NCBI GenBank assembly: GCA_016787895.1
Contig: JAEUTN010000012.1
Span: 62,001-126,000 of the forward strand
Length of the DNA stretch: 64,000 nucleotides
Reading direction: 5' to 3'
DNA from: Bacteroidia bacterium
Lineage (GTDB): Bacteria; Bacteroidota; Bacteroidia; B-17B0; Aurantibacillaceae
Every line of letters starts with the position of its first letter. Position 1 is the stretch's first letter. Below, piece by piece: positions 35,851-45,052 of this stretch. The notes under the pieces are model-generated. The model was not told the DNA's origin. It saw nothing but the letters and a program-made list of their open reading frames with translations, and ran no database searches. Made by a program: the position numbers and the translations under genes.

Positions 35851-37227
35851 ATGAATAACAAAAAAATTGGCTGGATTTTCATTTTCACCGGAATTGTACT
35901 CCTCCTCTTGATGATTTTCATGAAAATATTTCCATTTCATCAATTTCATACCACTTCCAGTTCCTCCATATTAGTGCTCATCTTTTCTTCTATCATCCTC
36001 TGTTCAGTAGGGATTTCGATTTATCACCTGAATGCTGACGGCGAAAAAAGGAGAAAAGTAGTTCGTGTGTTGAGTTATTGTTGCGGAACTTTATTTGTGT
36101 TTGGTGCAACAAGCAAAGTGTTACATTACCCCGGTGCTTCGGTTGAACTTGTTTTATCACTCGTTTTCTTTTCTTTCTCAGCCTTACCCTTGATTATTAA
36201 AAATCGGTATGAGAAAAGAAAAGATTTATTGAGTCAAAAATTAGTGTTCATGAGCATTCTTGATTTGGTGAGTATCATTCTCCTAATCTATGCCTTACTC
36301 TGCCGAATGTTCCACTGGCCCCATGCTCAGGTTCCATTCCTATTAGGAAGTTTGGGATTGGTAATTTCACTCGTCAACTGGAACCGTTCTTTTAGAAAAG
36401 AAGTAGTTTTGAGAAAGGCAGCTGAAAGCCAATTAAAAACAGCTTTTATTCAATTAGAAGAAAAGAACCGAGAAATTCTTGATTCCATTACCTACGCCCA
36501 GCGCATTCAAAGAGCCTTGCTGGCCAGTGAAAGTTTGCTAAAGCGAAATTTAAACGAGAGTTTTTTTCTGTTTCAACCCAAAGATATTGTGAGCGGCGAT
36601 TTTTACTGGGCAACCAATGCACATGGAAAATTTTACCTTATCGTTGCCGACTCCACCGGGCATGGTGTACCCGGGGCGTTTATGAGTTTGCTCAACATTT
36701 CTTACCTGAATGAAGCCATTAATGAGAAGGGACTGGAAAAAACGAATGAGATATTGCAGCATGTAAGAAGCAGCCTGATCCAACACCTTAACCTGGAGGG
36801 AAGCAAAGATGGTGGCAATGATGGCATGGATTGTATTCTTTTATGTTTTGATTTTGCAAATCTCCGCCTTGAATTTTCCTGCGCCAACAATCCTTTACTG
36901 ATGGTACGAGACGGGAAATGGATAGAATTTGAAGCCGACAAAATTCCGGTTGGAAAATCCATCAAAAATGACCTGCCTTTTCGTTTGCAAAGCACTTCAC
37001 TGAAAAGTGGAGATTTCATTTATGCTTTTACCGATGGATTAGCCGATCAATTTGGAGGGCCTAAAGGCAAAAAATTAAAGTACAAGGTGTTATGCGAACA
37101 CCTTTTGAAAAACCATCACCTGAACCCTGTTGCACAAAAAGAATTGCTAATGGATTTGTTTAAGAGCTGGAAAGGTGAATTGGAACAGGTGGACGATATT
37201 TTAATTTCAGGAATTAAAATTCAGTAA
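35851..37227 (+). CDS. Membrane SpoIIE-type PP2C phosphatase with GldL-like hairpins
   Basis: 458 residues. Residues 1-178 hold six membrane helices with two GldL-like motifs, SKVLHYPGA (88-96) and CRMFHWPHA (151-159). A coiled linker (about 185-215) leads to a PP2C/SpoIIE domain. Its metal-binding segments are all present: SGDFYWA, ADSTGHGVPGAFMS, GMDCILL, FTDGLADQFGG and QVDDILI. It should dephosphorylate a Ser/Thr-phosphorylated partner, such as an anti-sigma antagonist, in response to a signal in the membrane part. No STAS protein or anti-sigma kinase is adjacent. Confidence 0.85.
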   Translation: MNNKKIGWIFIFTGIVLLLLMIFMKIFPFHQFHTTSSSSILVLIFSSIILCSVGISIYHLNADGEKRRKVVRVLSYCCGTLFVFGATSKVLHYPGASVELVLSLVFFSFSALPLIIKNRYEKRKDLLSQKLVFMSILDLVSIILLIYALLCRMFHWPHAQVPFLLGSLGLVISLVNWNRSFRKEVVLRKAAESQLKTAFIQLEEKNREILDSITYAQRIQRALLASESLLKRNLNESFFLFQPKDIVSGDFYWATNAHGKFYLIVADSTGHGVPGAFMSLLNISYLNEAINEKGLEKTNEILQHVRSSLIQHLNLEGSKDGGNDGMDCILLCFDFANLRLEFSCANNPLLMVRDGKWIEFEADKIPVGKSIKNDLPFRLQSTSLKSGDFIYAFTDGLADQFGGPKGKKLKYKVLCEHLLKNHHLNPVAQKELLMDLFKSWKGELEQVDDILISGIKIQ

Positions 37228-37241
37228 TACCGCTGAACATA

Positions 37242-39272
37242 TTATTCGGTTTTAACGATTTTAAAATTTTGCTGACGCTGATTTGCCTCTATCGTCAATA
37301 AATAAACACCTTCTGCCAATTCTTTCGGTAATTCAATGGTTTCAGAGGCATTGCCACCCTTCCATTCCATCACAACTTTACCAAGCGCGTCGCGTAAAAC
37401 CATTTTAACTTCCTTTACCGCATCAAAGCCCTGTAAGCTAATAACACCCTGAGTAGGGTTTGGGAAAACACCTGTTTGTTTACCGGCGTTTTGTTCACTC
37501 AAACCGCTAAGTCCGCTCACCATAATATCATCGATAAAAAAGTTGTTACCAGGACCATTCACATCCGGGCTAAATTCGAACTTCAGGTACAACTGTTCAT
37601 TCGAGAAAGCTGACAAATCCAGCAGAGCCAGGTTAAACTCCTGCATGGTTGGAAAATAAGGTGTATTCAAAGTGCTTTGTGCCGTAACCAATGATGATCC
37701 GCCCTTATCCAACAACAGGTTCCAGCTCAGTCCGCAATTGGTGCTGGCCAATACCTTTAATCTGTCGTTGCTGTTGCTTCCCTTTTGGGTATAAGCATAA
37801 TAAAAACTCAATTGAGCAGGTGAAAAGCTTTGAAATACAAAGGCCGGTGTGTAAAATGCCACAGGTTCGCTTGGTGTATCGTAAAAGTTGTTTACCCACA
37901 GGCACTTGCTGCCCGATTTTGCAGTCAAACTTGTGGTGATAAATGCACTGCCGTACTGGGGTTCTGTTCGTAGCCAGTTATTATCGGGAAAGGGAGAAAC
38001 CTCAAAACTCTGAATCAGGTTATTGGTTCCGCTGTTTGCAGAGGGTAATATCATTACCAATGATTTGATTATGGAATCACTTCCATTGTTATTGGAAATT
38101 TTCAGTTTCACCTGCGCGAGTCCGGTTTGAGTGAACACCAAAGCACCATTTTGAAGTGTGGAACTTCCACTGGCGCTGGCGCTGCTCCACTCCCAGGTCT
38201 GTACACTTCCATTGTAACTAAAATCGGTAAATTTTACAGTATCGCCTATGCAGGCCACTTTTGTGTCAGCCATAAAATCGGCTTTGGGTGGACAGGCTGC
38301 CGGGGAATTAAAAACTCCTGTAAATTGAAGATTAGCGGGAGACCACAAATTAATTCGTCCGGCATTGGCCGAGTTGAGGGCGTTGTGCATACGGTTACGT
38401 TGTCCTAAAGTAAACATGTTGGCACAAAACGCGTACTCCATATAATTCTGAACATTTTCCTCTACCCCTGCGTTGCAAATGGCTGAGTTGGCCAGATTAC
38501 AAAAATTAAATCCTTTGGTCACCGGGGTATCGCCTACTCCATCATCTCCACAGGCTACACCGGGTTGGTTGGTGCTGCCCCAGGTGTGTTGCAGATTGAA
38601 CCAATGCCCTACTTCATGGGTTAAAGTACGCGAGCCAAACGCATTCCCGGTTCCAATCGAACCCACATAGTTGTGCAAAACCACCACCGCGTCCATTATC
38701 GCACTGCTTGTACCGGGTAAGTAGGTATAGGCTGCCACACCGGGCGGGAGGCTTTTCACCACATAAATGTTCAGGTATTTGGTACGATTCCAGGTGTATT
38801 TGTAGTAGGAAGATGAAATGGCCCAATTGCTTGCCTCATCGTAATGGCGAGTGATACCGGTTGTGCAGTTGCCGTTCTCATCGAGGGTGGCCAGTTTAAA
38901 TTCTATCTGGCAATCGGATGCAATCCCCTGAAAAGCTCCAACTGTATTTACCGTATCCGGATTTTGTTTGTTAAAATCGCGGTTCAATACATCCAAAGCA
39001 TCAAGAATTTGTGCATCGCTGATGTTTTCTGCTCCACCCAGGTGCAACACATGAAATACAACAGGAATGGTATATAAAGCCTGTGCCTGATTTTTATTCT
39101 GTGAAGAGGTTTCGTCTTCAAATCCTTGCAGTGCTTTATCCACTTTGGTTTTTGCCTGAGGATCTGTTCTGAAAAGATACTCCTGAGCTTCCAGAAATCC
39201 GCAACGCTTTATCTCTTGTGATTGCAGGAGGTTTGGTAATAAAAAAAGAAATAGGTGGAGTTTTCTGAACAT
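37242..39272 (-). CDS. M43 family (cytophagalysin-type) metalloprotease, T9SS cargo
   Basis: 676 residues with a signal peptide (FLFLLPNLLQSQ). The M43/pappalysin domain spans about 65-310: zinc motif HEVGHWFNLQH (219-229) and Met-turn NYMEY about 50 residues further on. A PKD-like domain follows (about 325-410), then a jelly-roll-like region (about 420-585), and a C-terminal T9SS type A sorting domain (about 600-676: PNPTQGVISL to GVYLLTIEAN). It is therefore likely secreted and anchored by the T9SS whose genes lie at the start of the window. Confidence 0.92.
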   Translation of the reverse strand: MFRKLHLFLFLLPNLLQSQEIKRCGFLEAQEYLFRTDPQAKTKVDKALQGFEDETSSQNKNQAQALYTIPVVFHVLHLGGAENISDAQILDALDVLNRDFNKQNPDTVNTVGAFQGIASDCQIEFKLATLDENGNCTTGITRHYDEASNWAISSSYYKYTWNRTKYLNIYVVKSLPPGVAAYTYLPGTSSAIMDAVVVLHNYVGSIGTGNAFGSRTLTHEVGHWFNLQHTWGSTNQPGVACGDDGVGDTPVTKGFNFCNLANSAICNAGVEENVQNYMEYAFCANMFTLGQRNRMHNALNSANAGRINLWSPANLQFTGVFNSPAACPPKADFMADTKVACIGDTVKFTDFSYNGSVQTWEWSSASASGSSTLQNGALVFTQTGLAQVKLKISNNNGSDSIIKSLVMILPSANSGTNNLIQSFEVSPFPDNNWLRTEPQYGSAFITTSLTAKSGSKCLWVNNFYDTPSEPVAFYTPAFVFQSFSPAQLSFYYAYTQKGSNSNDRLKVLASTNCGLSWNLLLDKGGSSLVTAQSTLNTPYFPTMQEFNLALLDLSAFSNEQLYLKFEFSPDVNGPGNNFFIDDIMVSGLSGLSEQNAGKQTGVFPNPTQGVISLQGFDAVKEVKMVLRDALGKVVMEWKGGNASETIELPKELAEGVYLLTIEANQRQQNFKIVKTE

Positions 39273-39370
39273 TTATTGGATAAGACTCAGCAAGTTATTG
39301 AATTAATTTCAAACTCTGAAAAACGACACAATTTAAAACCCGGCCGGGGGGGCAATCTCTTTTCTTTCTC

Positions 39371-39378
39371 TATATTTG
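39371..39378 (+). promoter_or_regulatory. Probable -7 promoter element of purK
   Basis: TATATTTG, an exact TAnnTTTG match, 14 bases before the purK ATG at 39393; transcription would start about eight bases before it. It supports the ATG at 39393 over the open frame that extends upstream. A TTTG -33 box was not found. Confidence 0.5.
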
Positions 39379-39392
39379 AACACATTTTTCAC

Positions 39393-40532
39393 ATGTCGAA
39401 AACCATACAACAACTGCACATTGGCTTGCTCGGAGGAGGGCAATTAGGACGTATGCTGATACAACAAGCCGTGAACCTTAACCTCAACATTTCCGTTCTC
39501 GATCCGGATAAAAATGCACCCTGCCGGCACCTTGTGAAAAAATTCACCCAGGGAAGTTTAACGGATTATGATACGGTGTATGATTTTGGTAAGGACAAAG
39601 ACCTTATTACCATTGAAATTGAAAATGTAAACATTGAAGCCCTGAAAGCCCTTGAAAAAGAAGGCAAACAGGTGTTTCCTCAGCCTCACATCATTGAGCT
39701 TATTCAGGACAAAGGTTCGCAAAAAATGTTCTACCAAAGGAATGGTATTCCGAGCTCTGATTTTTTTCTGATTGAGAAAAAGTCACAGATTGCAAAGTAC
39801 GCGGGCTTTTTTCCCTTTTTTCAAAAACTTCGCAAAGGCGGCTACGATGGTCGCGGTGTCAGCAAATTGGTGAATCCTCATCAACTCGACAAAGCATTTG
39901 ATGCCCCAAGCGTTTTGGAACGTTTGGTTGATTTTGACAAAGAACTTTCGGTCGTGGTGGCGCGAAACCAAAGTGGTGAAGTAAAATGTTTTCCGGTAGT
40001 GGAGTGTGAATTTAACCCACAGGCCAATCTGGTGGAGTATTTGTTTAGTCCGGCTAGCATTAAAAAAAGTGTGGAAAAAGAGGCTATCCAAATTGCCTCT
40101 ACAGTGGCTGAAAAATTAGGCATAGTGGGTTTGTTGGCAGTTGAACTATTTTTAACCAAAGACGGAAAGATTCTGGTGAACGAAATTGCCCCCCGGCCCC
40201 ATAACAGCGGCCACCAGAGCATTGAGGGCAATGCCACCTCGCAGTTTGAACAACATTTGAGGGCCATTTTAAATTTACCTTTGGGAGATACGGCTATCCT
40301 CAAACCTTCAGTGATGGTTAATTTACTCGGAGAATTTGGCCACGAAGGCACGGCGGTTTACGAAGGACTGGAAGACGTTTTGAAATTCAAAGGTGTATAT
40401 GTGCATTTGTATGGCAAAGCACTAACCAAGGCCTTCCGTAAAATGGGACATGTTACCATAGTGGACGAGGACCTGATGAAAGCCAAACAAAAAGCCCGCA
40501 TGGTAAAAAACACTTTGAAAGTGGTAGCATAG
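39393..40532 (+). CDS. purK: 5-(carboxyamino)imidazole ribonucleotide synthase
   Basis: An ATP-grasp enzyme of purine synthesis that carboxylates AIR at the expense of ATP and bicarbonate. 379 residues from the ATG at 39393 (MSKTIQQLHIGLLGGGQLGR). Family motifs GGGQLGRMLIQQA, IENVN, LRKGGYDGRGVSKL and VNEIAPRPHNSGHQSIEG are all present. The open frame goes back to 39255, but that part lies over the purK promoter and the end of the M43 gene and has no PurK homology. purE is not in the window. Confidence 0.95.
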   Translation: MSKTIQQLHIGLLGGGQLGRMLIQQAVNLNLNISVLDPDKNAPCRHLVKKFTQGSLTDYDTVYDFGKDKDLITIEIENVNIEALKALEKEGKQVFPQPHIIELIQDKGSQKMFYQRNGIPSSDFFLIEKKSQIAKYAGFFPFFQKLRKGGYDGRGVSKLVNPHQLDKAFDAPSVLERLVDFDKELSVVVARNQSGEVKCFPVVECEFNPQANLVEYLFSPASIKKSVEKEAIQIASTVAEKLGIVGLLAVELFLTKDGKILVNEIAPRPHNSGHQSIEGNATSQFEQHLRAILNLPLGDTAILKPSVMVNLLGEFGHEGTAVYEGLEDVLKFKGVYVHLYGKALTKAFRKMGHVTIVDEDLMKAKQKARMVKNTLKVVA

Positions 40533-40547
40533 TGTTTACATTTAGGT

Positions 40548-40904
40548 ATGGAAAAACGGTTTTGCCCCGAGTGCGGTGAGCCCATCACCGGCCGAATAGA
40601 CAAAAAGTTTTGCAGCGATATGTGTCGCAATGCCTTTAACAACAAGGTAAACAGCGACAGCACCAACTATGTGCGCAACATCAACAACGTACTGAGAAAA
40701 AACAGAAGGATACTGGAAGAGCTGCTTCAGGGGGATAAAATCACCTTACCCAAACAAAAACTCATTGACAAGGGTTTTAATTTTAAGTACATCACCAATC
40801 AAAGCACCACCAAAAATAACCACACCTACTTTTATTGCTACGAGTATGGCTTTTTGCCCTTAGAGAACGATTTGATTTTGATTGTGAAAAAGAAAGTGGA
40901 CTAA
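40548..40904 (+). CDS. DUF2116-type zinc-ribbon protein
   Basis: 118 residues. An N-terminal treble-cleft zinc ribbon with CPECGEP and FCSDMCR (four Cys) is followed by a basic helical region (about 40-75) and a C-terminal beta-type segment (YFYCYEYGFLPL). Zinc ribbons of this kind often bind nucleic acid, but no function is known. It starts 15 bases after purK and is probably cotranscribed with it. Confidence 0.72.
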   Translation: MEKRFCPECGEPITGRIDKKFCSDMCRNAFNNKVNSDSTNYVRNINNVLRKNRRILEELLQGDKITLPKQKLIDKGFNFKYITNQSTTKNNHTYFYCYEYGFLPLENDLILIVKKKVD

Positions 40905-40908
40905 AAAA

Positions 40909-40968
40909 CAAGATTCAATATTCCGGGCTTAAAGATTAATAGCCCTAAATCTTGAATTCTGAATCTTG
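40909..40968. repeat. Nested inverted repeats between convergent genes
   Basis: The outer arms CAAGATTCA (40909-40917) and TGAATCTTG (40960-40968) and the inner arms GGGCT (40925-40929) and AGCCC (40941-40945) nest inside each other. The AATCTTGAA sequence repeats near 40948 and 40962. It may act as a bidirectional terminator between the zinc-ribbon gene and ndpA, but there is no clear T run. Confidence 0.4.
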
Positions 40969-40981
40969 AATCTTTAATAGG

Positions 40982-42031
40982 TTACTCTTCGTTTAAATAG
41001 TACAGTTTGTAATACTTCATACCCCTCTCTTCATCGTAGCCTTTTTCCACAAAATCGTGGCGACTATGAATGTAGAGGTGGAAATTTTTATCAAGTTTCA
41101 CCACACTGCGCATGTATTTCTGGTATTTTTTTACGGCTGTTGGCGATACTTCAAAATCATCAATAGCCGTGAGGTCAAGCCGCTGGTTATAACCCTCCCG
41201 GTAATCTTTAAAGGCTTGCACCAATTCAGGCTGTACCAACACTTCCTTTTCAAAATCCTGAAGCTGAAACTTGTCTTTTTCCTTAAAATAAGCTGTGCTT
41301 TTGTTCAGCATCATGCGCTGGTCGTCTCTTGAAACGTTGTTTTCTTCGGTCAGTACCTCCTCACAAAATCCCCTTGAGGCATCCATAAAACTTTTGGTGT
41401 AATAATAGGCTCCGGTTTTAAGTGTAGCGTTCAAAAAGTCTTCTTCCCAGTACAAGGCACACTCCGCTCCTCCTTTGTTGGTATCTATCACACTTAATTT
41501 ATATCCGTTTTTTTTGTCAGTATTAAACACCAGGCAGCCTTTGTCGAGTTTGTGAATGTCGATGCCATTTTCGTAATCCAGCTCAAATTCATTGATGTGC
41601 TGGTAAATTTTCAAATAGGTCTCTTTGTTTTCGGTTTTAAATAAACCAATCGCATCGCAAAGCTCTCCGTCCAGCATCACGTCCTTAAAATAACACATCA
41701 AAAACTCCCCGCCTTTTATTTTAGGGTGTATGCTTTGATCATACAGGTATTTTGCCAGTTCAGCCGAGTGCTGAAGCAGAGTGCCCGGTTGCTCAAACAC
41801 TGCTTTGCAGGCCCCCCTGGCACTGATGGCATTGGGGTCCACTTTGTCCTTAAACTGAAAATAAGCGTCGCCTTTAAAAGGTGTTGTAAGGTAACGGATG
41901 AGGGTATCTTTCAGAAAATCGTCCTTAATGTGTATGACTTTGCTGCTGCACACGAGGTCCTCGCCCAGGCCTTTATTTCCAACATAATGTATACTTAACT
42001 GACTAAGCTGTGCCCTTGAAAAACTGATCAT
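40982..42031 (-). CDS. Nucleoid-associated protein NdpA family
   Basis: 349 residues of the NdpA/YejK family: SQLSIHYVGNKGLGEDLVC at the N-terminus, DVMLDGELCDAIGLFKTENKE in the middle, and the C-terminal YKLYYLNEE end. These proteins bind the nucleoid and have no known enzymatic activity. Transcribed alone, convergent with the zinc-ribbon gene and divergent from prc. Confidence 0.88.
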   Translation of the reverse strand: MISFSRAQLSQLSIHYVGNKGLGEDLVCSSKVIHIKDDFLKDTLIRYLTTPFKGDAYFQFKDKVDPNAISARGACKAVFEQPGTLLQHSAELAKYLYDQSIHPKIKGGEFLMCYFKDVMLDGELCDAIGLFKTENKETYLKIYQHINEFELDYENGIDIHKLDKGCLVFNTDKKNGYKLSVIDTNKGGAECALYWEEDFLNATLKTGAYYYTKSFMDASRGFCEEVLTEENNVSRDDQRMMLNKSTAYFKEKDKFQLQDFEKEVLVQPELVQAFKDYREGYNQRLDLTAIDDFEVSPTAVKKYQKYMRSVVKLDKNFHLYIHSRHDFVEKGYDEERGMKYYKLYYLNEE

Positions 42032-42158
42032 ATCCGGTGTTACTTTCCGCTAAATATAGGGCTTTGCACCCTGAAGGCATTTAACAATCTTTAAACAAGT
42101 TTTGAGTTCAGGCGGTTATTTTGCGGGACGAGAAATTCCAATTCAGGAAGATAAAAAT

Positions 42159-42166
42159 TAAATTTG
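42159..42166 (+). promoter_or_regulatory. Probable -7 promoter element of the Prc protease gene
   Basis: TAAATTTG, an exact TAnnTTTG match, 19 bases before the ATG at 42186. It predicts a start near 42173. No TTTG box at 17-23 bases upstream was found. Confidence 0.45.
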
Positions 42167-42185
42167 TGAGAACTAACCCATATTT

Positions 42186-44279
42186 ATGTTGAAGCGCTTT
42201 TCCCTTCTTTCCAAAAGAACCTTGTTGATTTCCACAGTCCTGATCCTTACGTCCTTTGGATTGGCCCGCTACGTTTTTGATAAAAACGACGTTATTCTGG
42301 AGATGTTATTGGGCAATCTCAATCAGTTTCACTATTCTCCTCTGAAAGTGGATGATGCCTTCAGCGAAAAGGCTTTTGACATATATCTGCGCCGCCTGGA
42401 CTACAGTAAAAAATTTCTACTGCAAAGCGATGTGGATGCCCTATCCAAATACCGTAAAGAGATTGACAACCAACTATTGGAGCAAAAACATGATTTTTAC
42501 AACCTCTCCCTCCAACTGATTGCCAAACGCATTGCAGAGAAAGAAGACTGGAGCAAGGACATACTCAGCAAACCCCTGAATTACACCATTGACGAGGAAT
42601 ACGAAACCGACTGGAAAAAAACCAAATGGTCACAATCCGAAGCAGAATTAAAGAACGAGTGGCAAAAAATGCTCAAGTACCAGGTTCTGGCCAGTTTGGA
42701 CGAAAGCCTCAACAAACAAGAGACGGCTCTGGAGAAAAAGGATACTACAGTAATACAATTGAGCTTCGATACACTGGAAGCACAGGCCCGCAGAAAAATA
42801 CTAAAGGGCAATGCCGATTATTTTAAACGTTTAAAACGCATCAGCACCAAAGATCGTTTTTCAGACTACGCCAATGCCTTAACCAGCGTGTTCGACCCAC
42901 ATACCGAATATTTTGCGCCTAAGGAGAAAAAGAAGTTCGACCAGAACATGAGCGGGCAGTTTGAAGGCATTGGTGCCCGACTGATGCAGAAGGACGGGGT
43001 TTTAAGGGTAAGCGAAATCATCGTTGGCAGTCCGAGTTACAAACAAGGGGAACTGAAGGCGGGTGATGATATCATAAAGGTGGCCCAGGGAGCAGGAGAG
43101 CCCGTGGACATCACTGATATGGACATGGAAGAAGCCATAGAACTTATTAAAGGCAAAAAAGGCACTGAAGTACGTTTAACGGTTAGAAAAAGCGATAATA
43201 GCATTAAGGTAATCCCTATCATTCGCGATGTGATTGAAATTGAAGAGACTTACGCCAAAAGCGTGTTGCTGGAAAACAAAAGCAAAATTGGCTACATCTA
43301 CCTTCCTACTTTTTATAGCGGCTCTGCTTATGGAGCAAGGCGCTGCGCGAAAGACATGCGTAGTGAAATAGAGAAACTGAAAAAACAAAACATAAGCGGT
43401 TTAATCGTTGACATACGCGATAATGGTGGTGGGTATTTGCAGGAAGTGGTGGAAATGGCCGGCTTGTTTTTTGACCGCGGTCCTGTAGTACAGGTGAAAG
43501 GCAAAAACAACACCCCTTTGAACATTATGGAAGACCGTGCGCCGGATGTGGTTTGGAGCGGACCGCTGACAATACTGATTAATGGTAATAGTGCCAGTGC
43601 CAGTGAAATTTTGGCTGCGGCCATGCAGGATTACAAACGGGGCGTTATTATCGGTACACCAAGTTTTGGTAAGGGAACGGTTCAATCCTTTTTTGATATG
43701 GACCAAATGCTTTTGCCTCAGTTCGACACGATTAAACCCGTGGGTTCGGTGAAAATTACTCAGCAAAAATATTACCGCATCAATGGAGGTGCAACCCAAA
43801 TTAAAGGCGTTACGCCGGATGTGTTGTTGCCTGATCCATATGAGTTTTTAGACCGTGGCGAAAAAGAACTGGACAACCCTATGCCCTGGGACGAAATTAC
43901 GAAAGCCAATTACAAAGAATTCAACACTATTAATTATGCCAATGTGGTGAAAAAAAGCAGCATACGCGTGGAGCGCAATTCGCAATTCGCTTTAATAAAA
44001 GAGCAAGCGAATGAAGTGAAAGCCAAACGCGACGATACGCGTTACAACCTTAAACTGGATAAGTTCAGGGCCGAACAAAAACAGTACAGAGATCAAAATA
44101 AAAAGTACGAGGACCTAAGAGTTGAAATTAAAGGATTTAAAGCTGATTTGCTGGAAGAAGACAAACTCAAACACGCCAATGATACTGCCAAAGCCGGGCG
44201 CGAGACCCGTTGGGTGAAAAACATTGCTAAGGACATTTATATTTTTGAAGCCACTAATGTGATCAATGATATGAAGTAG
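42186..44279 (+). CDS. prc: Carboxy-terminal processing protease Prc/Tsp (S41A)
   Basis: 697 residues, anchored by an N-terminal membrane helix (LISTVLILTSFGLARYVF). An N-terminal helical domain (about 40-230) is followed by a PDZ domain (about 265-355, GIGARLMQKDG, SPSYKQGELKAGDDI) and the S41 protease core with Ser in INGNSASASEIL and Lys in PSFGKGTVQSF. A C-terminal domain (about 560-697) completes the Tsp plan. It degrades or trims periplasmic proteins at their C-terminus. Its coding region is convergent with infC across a shared terminator. Confidence 0.93.
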   Translation: MLKRFSLLSKRTLLISTVLILTSFGLARYVFDKNDVILEMLLGNLNQFHYSPLKVDDAFSEKAFDIYLRRLDYSKKFLLQSDVDALSKYRKEIDNQLLEQKHDFYNLSLQLIAKRIAEKEDWSKDILSKPLNYTIDEEYETDWKKTKWSQSEAELKNEWQKMLKYQVLASLDESLNKQETALEKKDTTVIQLSFDTLEAQARRKILKGNADYFKRLKRISTKDRFSDYANALTSVFDPHTEYFAPKEKKKFDQNMSGQFEGIGARLMQKDGVLRVSEIIVGSPSYKQGELKAGDDIIKVAQGAGEPVDITDMDMEEAIELIKGKKGTEVRLTVRKSDNSIKVIPIIRDVIEIEETYAKSVLLENKSKIGYIYLPTFYSGSAYGARRCAKDMRSEIEKLKKQNISGLIVDIRDNGGGYLQEVVEMAGLFFDRGPVVQVKGKNNTPLNIMEDRAPDVVWSGPLTILINGNSASASEILAAAMQDYKRGVIIGTPSFGKGTVQSFFDMDQMLLPQFDTIKPVGSVKITQQKYYRINGGATQIKGVTPDVLLPDPYEFLDRGEKELDNPMPWDEITKANYKEFNTINYANVVKKSSIRVERNSQFALIKEQANEVKAKRDDTRYNLKLDKFRAEQKQYRDQNKKYEDLRVEIKGFKADLLEEDKLKHANDTAKAGRETRWVKNIAKDIYIFEATNVINDMK

Positions 44280-44345
44280 ATTACGAACAGACTCATTCTG
44301 ACTTCCAAACCCTCAAAGCATTCAACCCATTTATTGTACAAAAAA

Positions 44346-44371
44346 AAAAGCAGGATCAAAATCCTGCTTTT
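44346..44371. terminator. Bidirectional terminator between prc and infC
   Basis: A perfect 11-base-pair stem, AAAAGCAGGAT (44346-44356) and ATCCTGCTTTT (44361-44371), with a CAAA loop. On the minus strand it is followed by about ten Us, so it ends infC; on the plus strand by TTTTAATTTT after prc. Confidence 0.85.
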
Positions 44372-44390
44372 AATTTTAAAATATGTTGGT

Positions 44391-45008
44391 TTATTTTTTA
44401 CGCGGGCCGATAAGCATGAGCATTTTTTTGCCCTCCAGCACCGGCAGTTGTTCCGGTTTGCCGTATTCTTCGAGTTCGTTAGCGAAACGCAACAGAAGAA
44501 TCTCGCCCTGATCTTTAAACACAATTTCCCTTCCTCTGAAAAACACGTAAGCTTTTACCTTACAGCCATCCTGAAGAAATTTTATGGCATGGTTCTTTTT
44601 GAAGTTAAAGTCGTGCTCGTCGGTATGAGGTCCAAAACGAATGTCTTTAATCACAATTTTGGCGGCCTTGGCTTTCATTTCCTTGGCTTTCTTTTTCTGT
44701 TCGTACAGAAACTTGCCGTAGTCAATAATTTTACAAACCGGTGGATCCACATTAGGGGCAATTTCCACCAGATCGAGTCCGGCTTCCTGCGCCATGGCCA
44801 TGGCTTTTGAAATGGGATATACTCCGGTTTCAATGCCCTCGCCCACCACACGCACCTGAGGCGCGGTAATGCGGTTATTTACTTTGTGTAATTCTTCTTT
44901 AACGCCCGGACGTTTGAATCCGGCTTTGAGTCCCCTGGGTTGTTTAAAAACAGGTTTGGGAGCAGCGCTGTTGGATGCGGCTGCGGGGTGTGGTTTCTTT
45001 TGATTAAT
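44391..45008 (-). CDS. infC: Translation initiation factor IF-3, AUU start
   Basis: 205 residues. The conserved IF-3 core ([52 protein letters not shown]) is preceded by 51 more codons in frame that include the usual basic N-terminus ([20 protein letters not shown]). There is no ATG, GTG or TTG between an upstream TAA and a GTG deep in the core (44855); the first sense codon after a strong GGAGG Shine-Dalgarno is ATT at 45008-45006, 5 bases downstream. An AUU start is the classic autoregulated start of infC. thrS ends 44 bases upstream. Confidence 0.93.
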   Translation of the reverse strand: MNQKKPHPAAASNSAAPKPVFKQPRGLKAGFKRPGVKEELHKVNNRITAPQVRVVGEGIETGVYPISKAMAMAQEAGLDLVEIAPNVDPPVCKIIDYGKFLYEQKKKAKEMKAKAAKIVIKDIRFGPHTDEHDFNFKKNHAIKFLQDGCKVKAYVFFRGREIVFKDQGEILLLRFANELEEYGKPEQLPVLEGKKMLMLIGPRKK

Positions 45009-45052
45009 AAGTTCCTCCGCTTTTAATTAGAAATAAATGAATTGGTTCAAAA

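Noticed and set aside
39255..39392. Upstream extension of the purK frame
   Set aside because: It overlaps the start of the M43 protease and the purK promoter, and PurK homology begins only at 39393.
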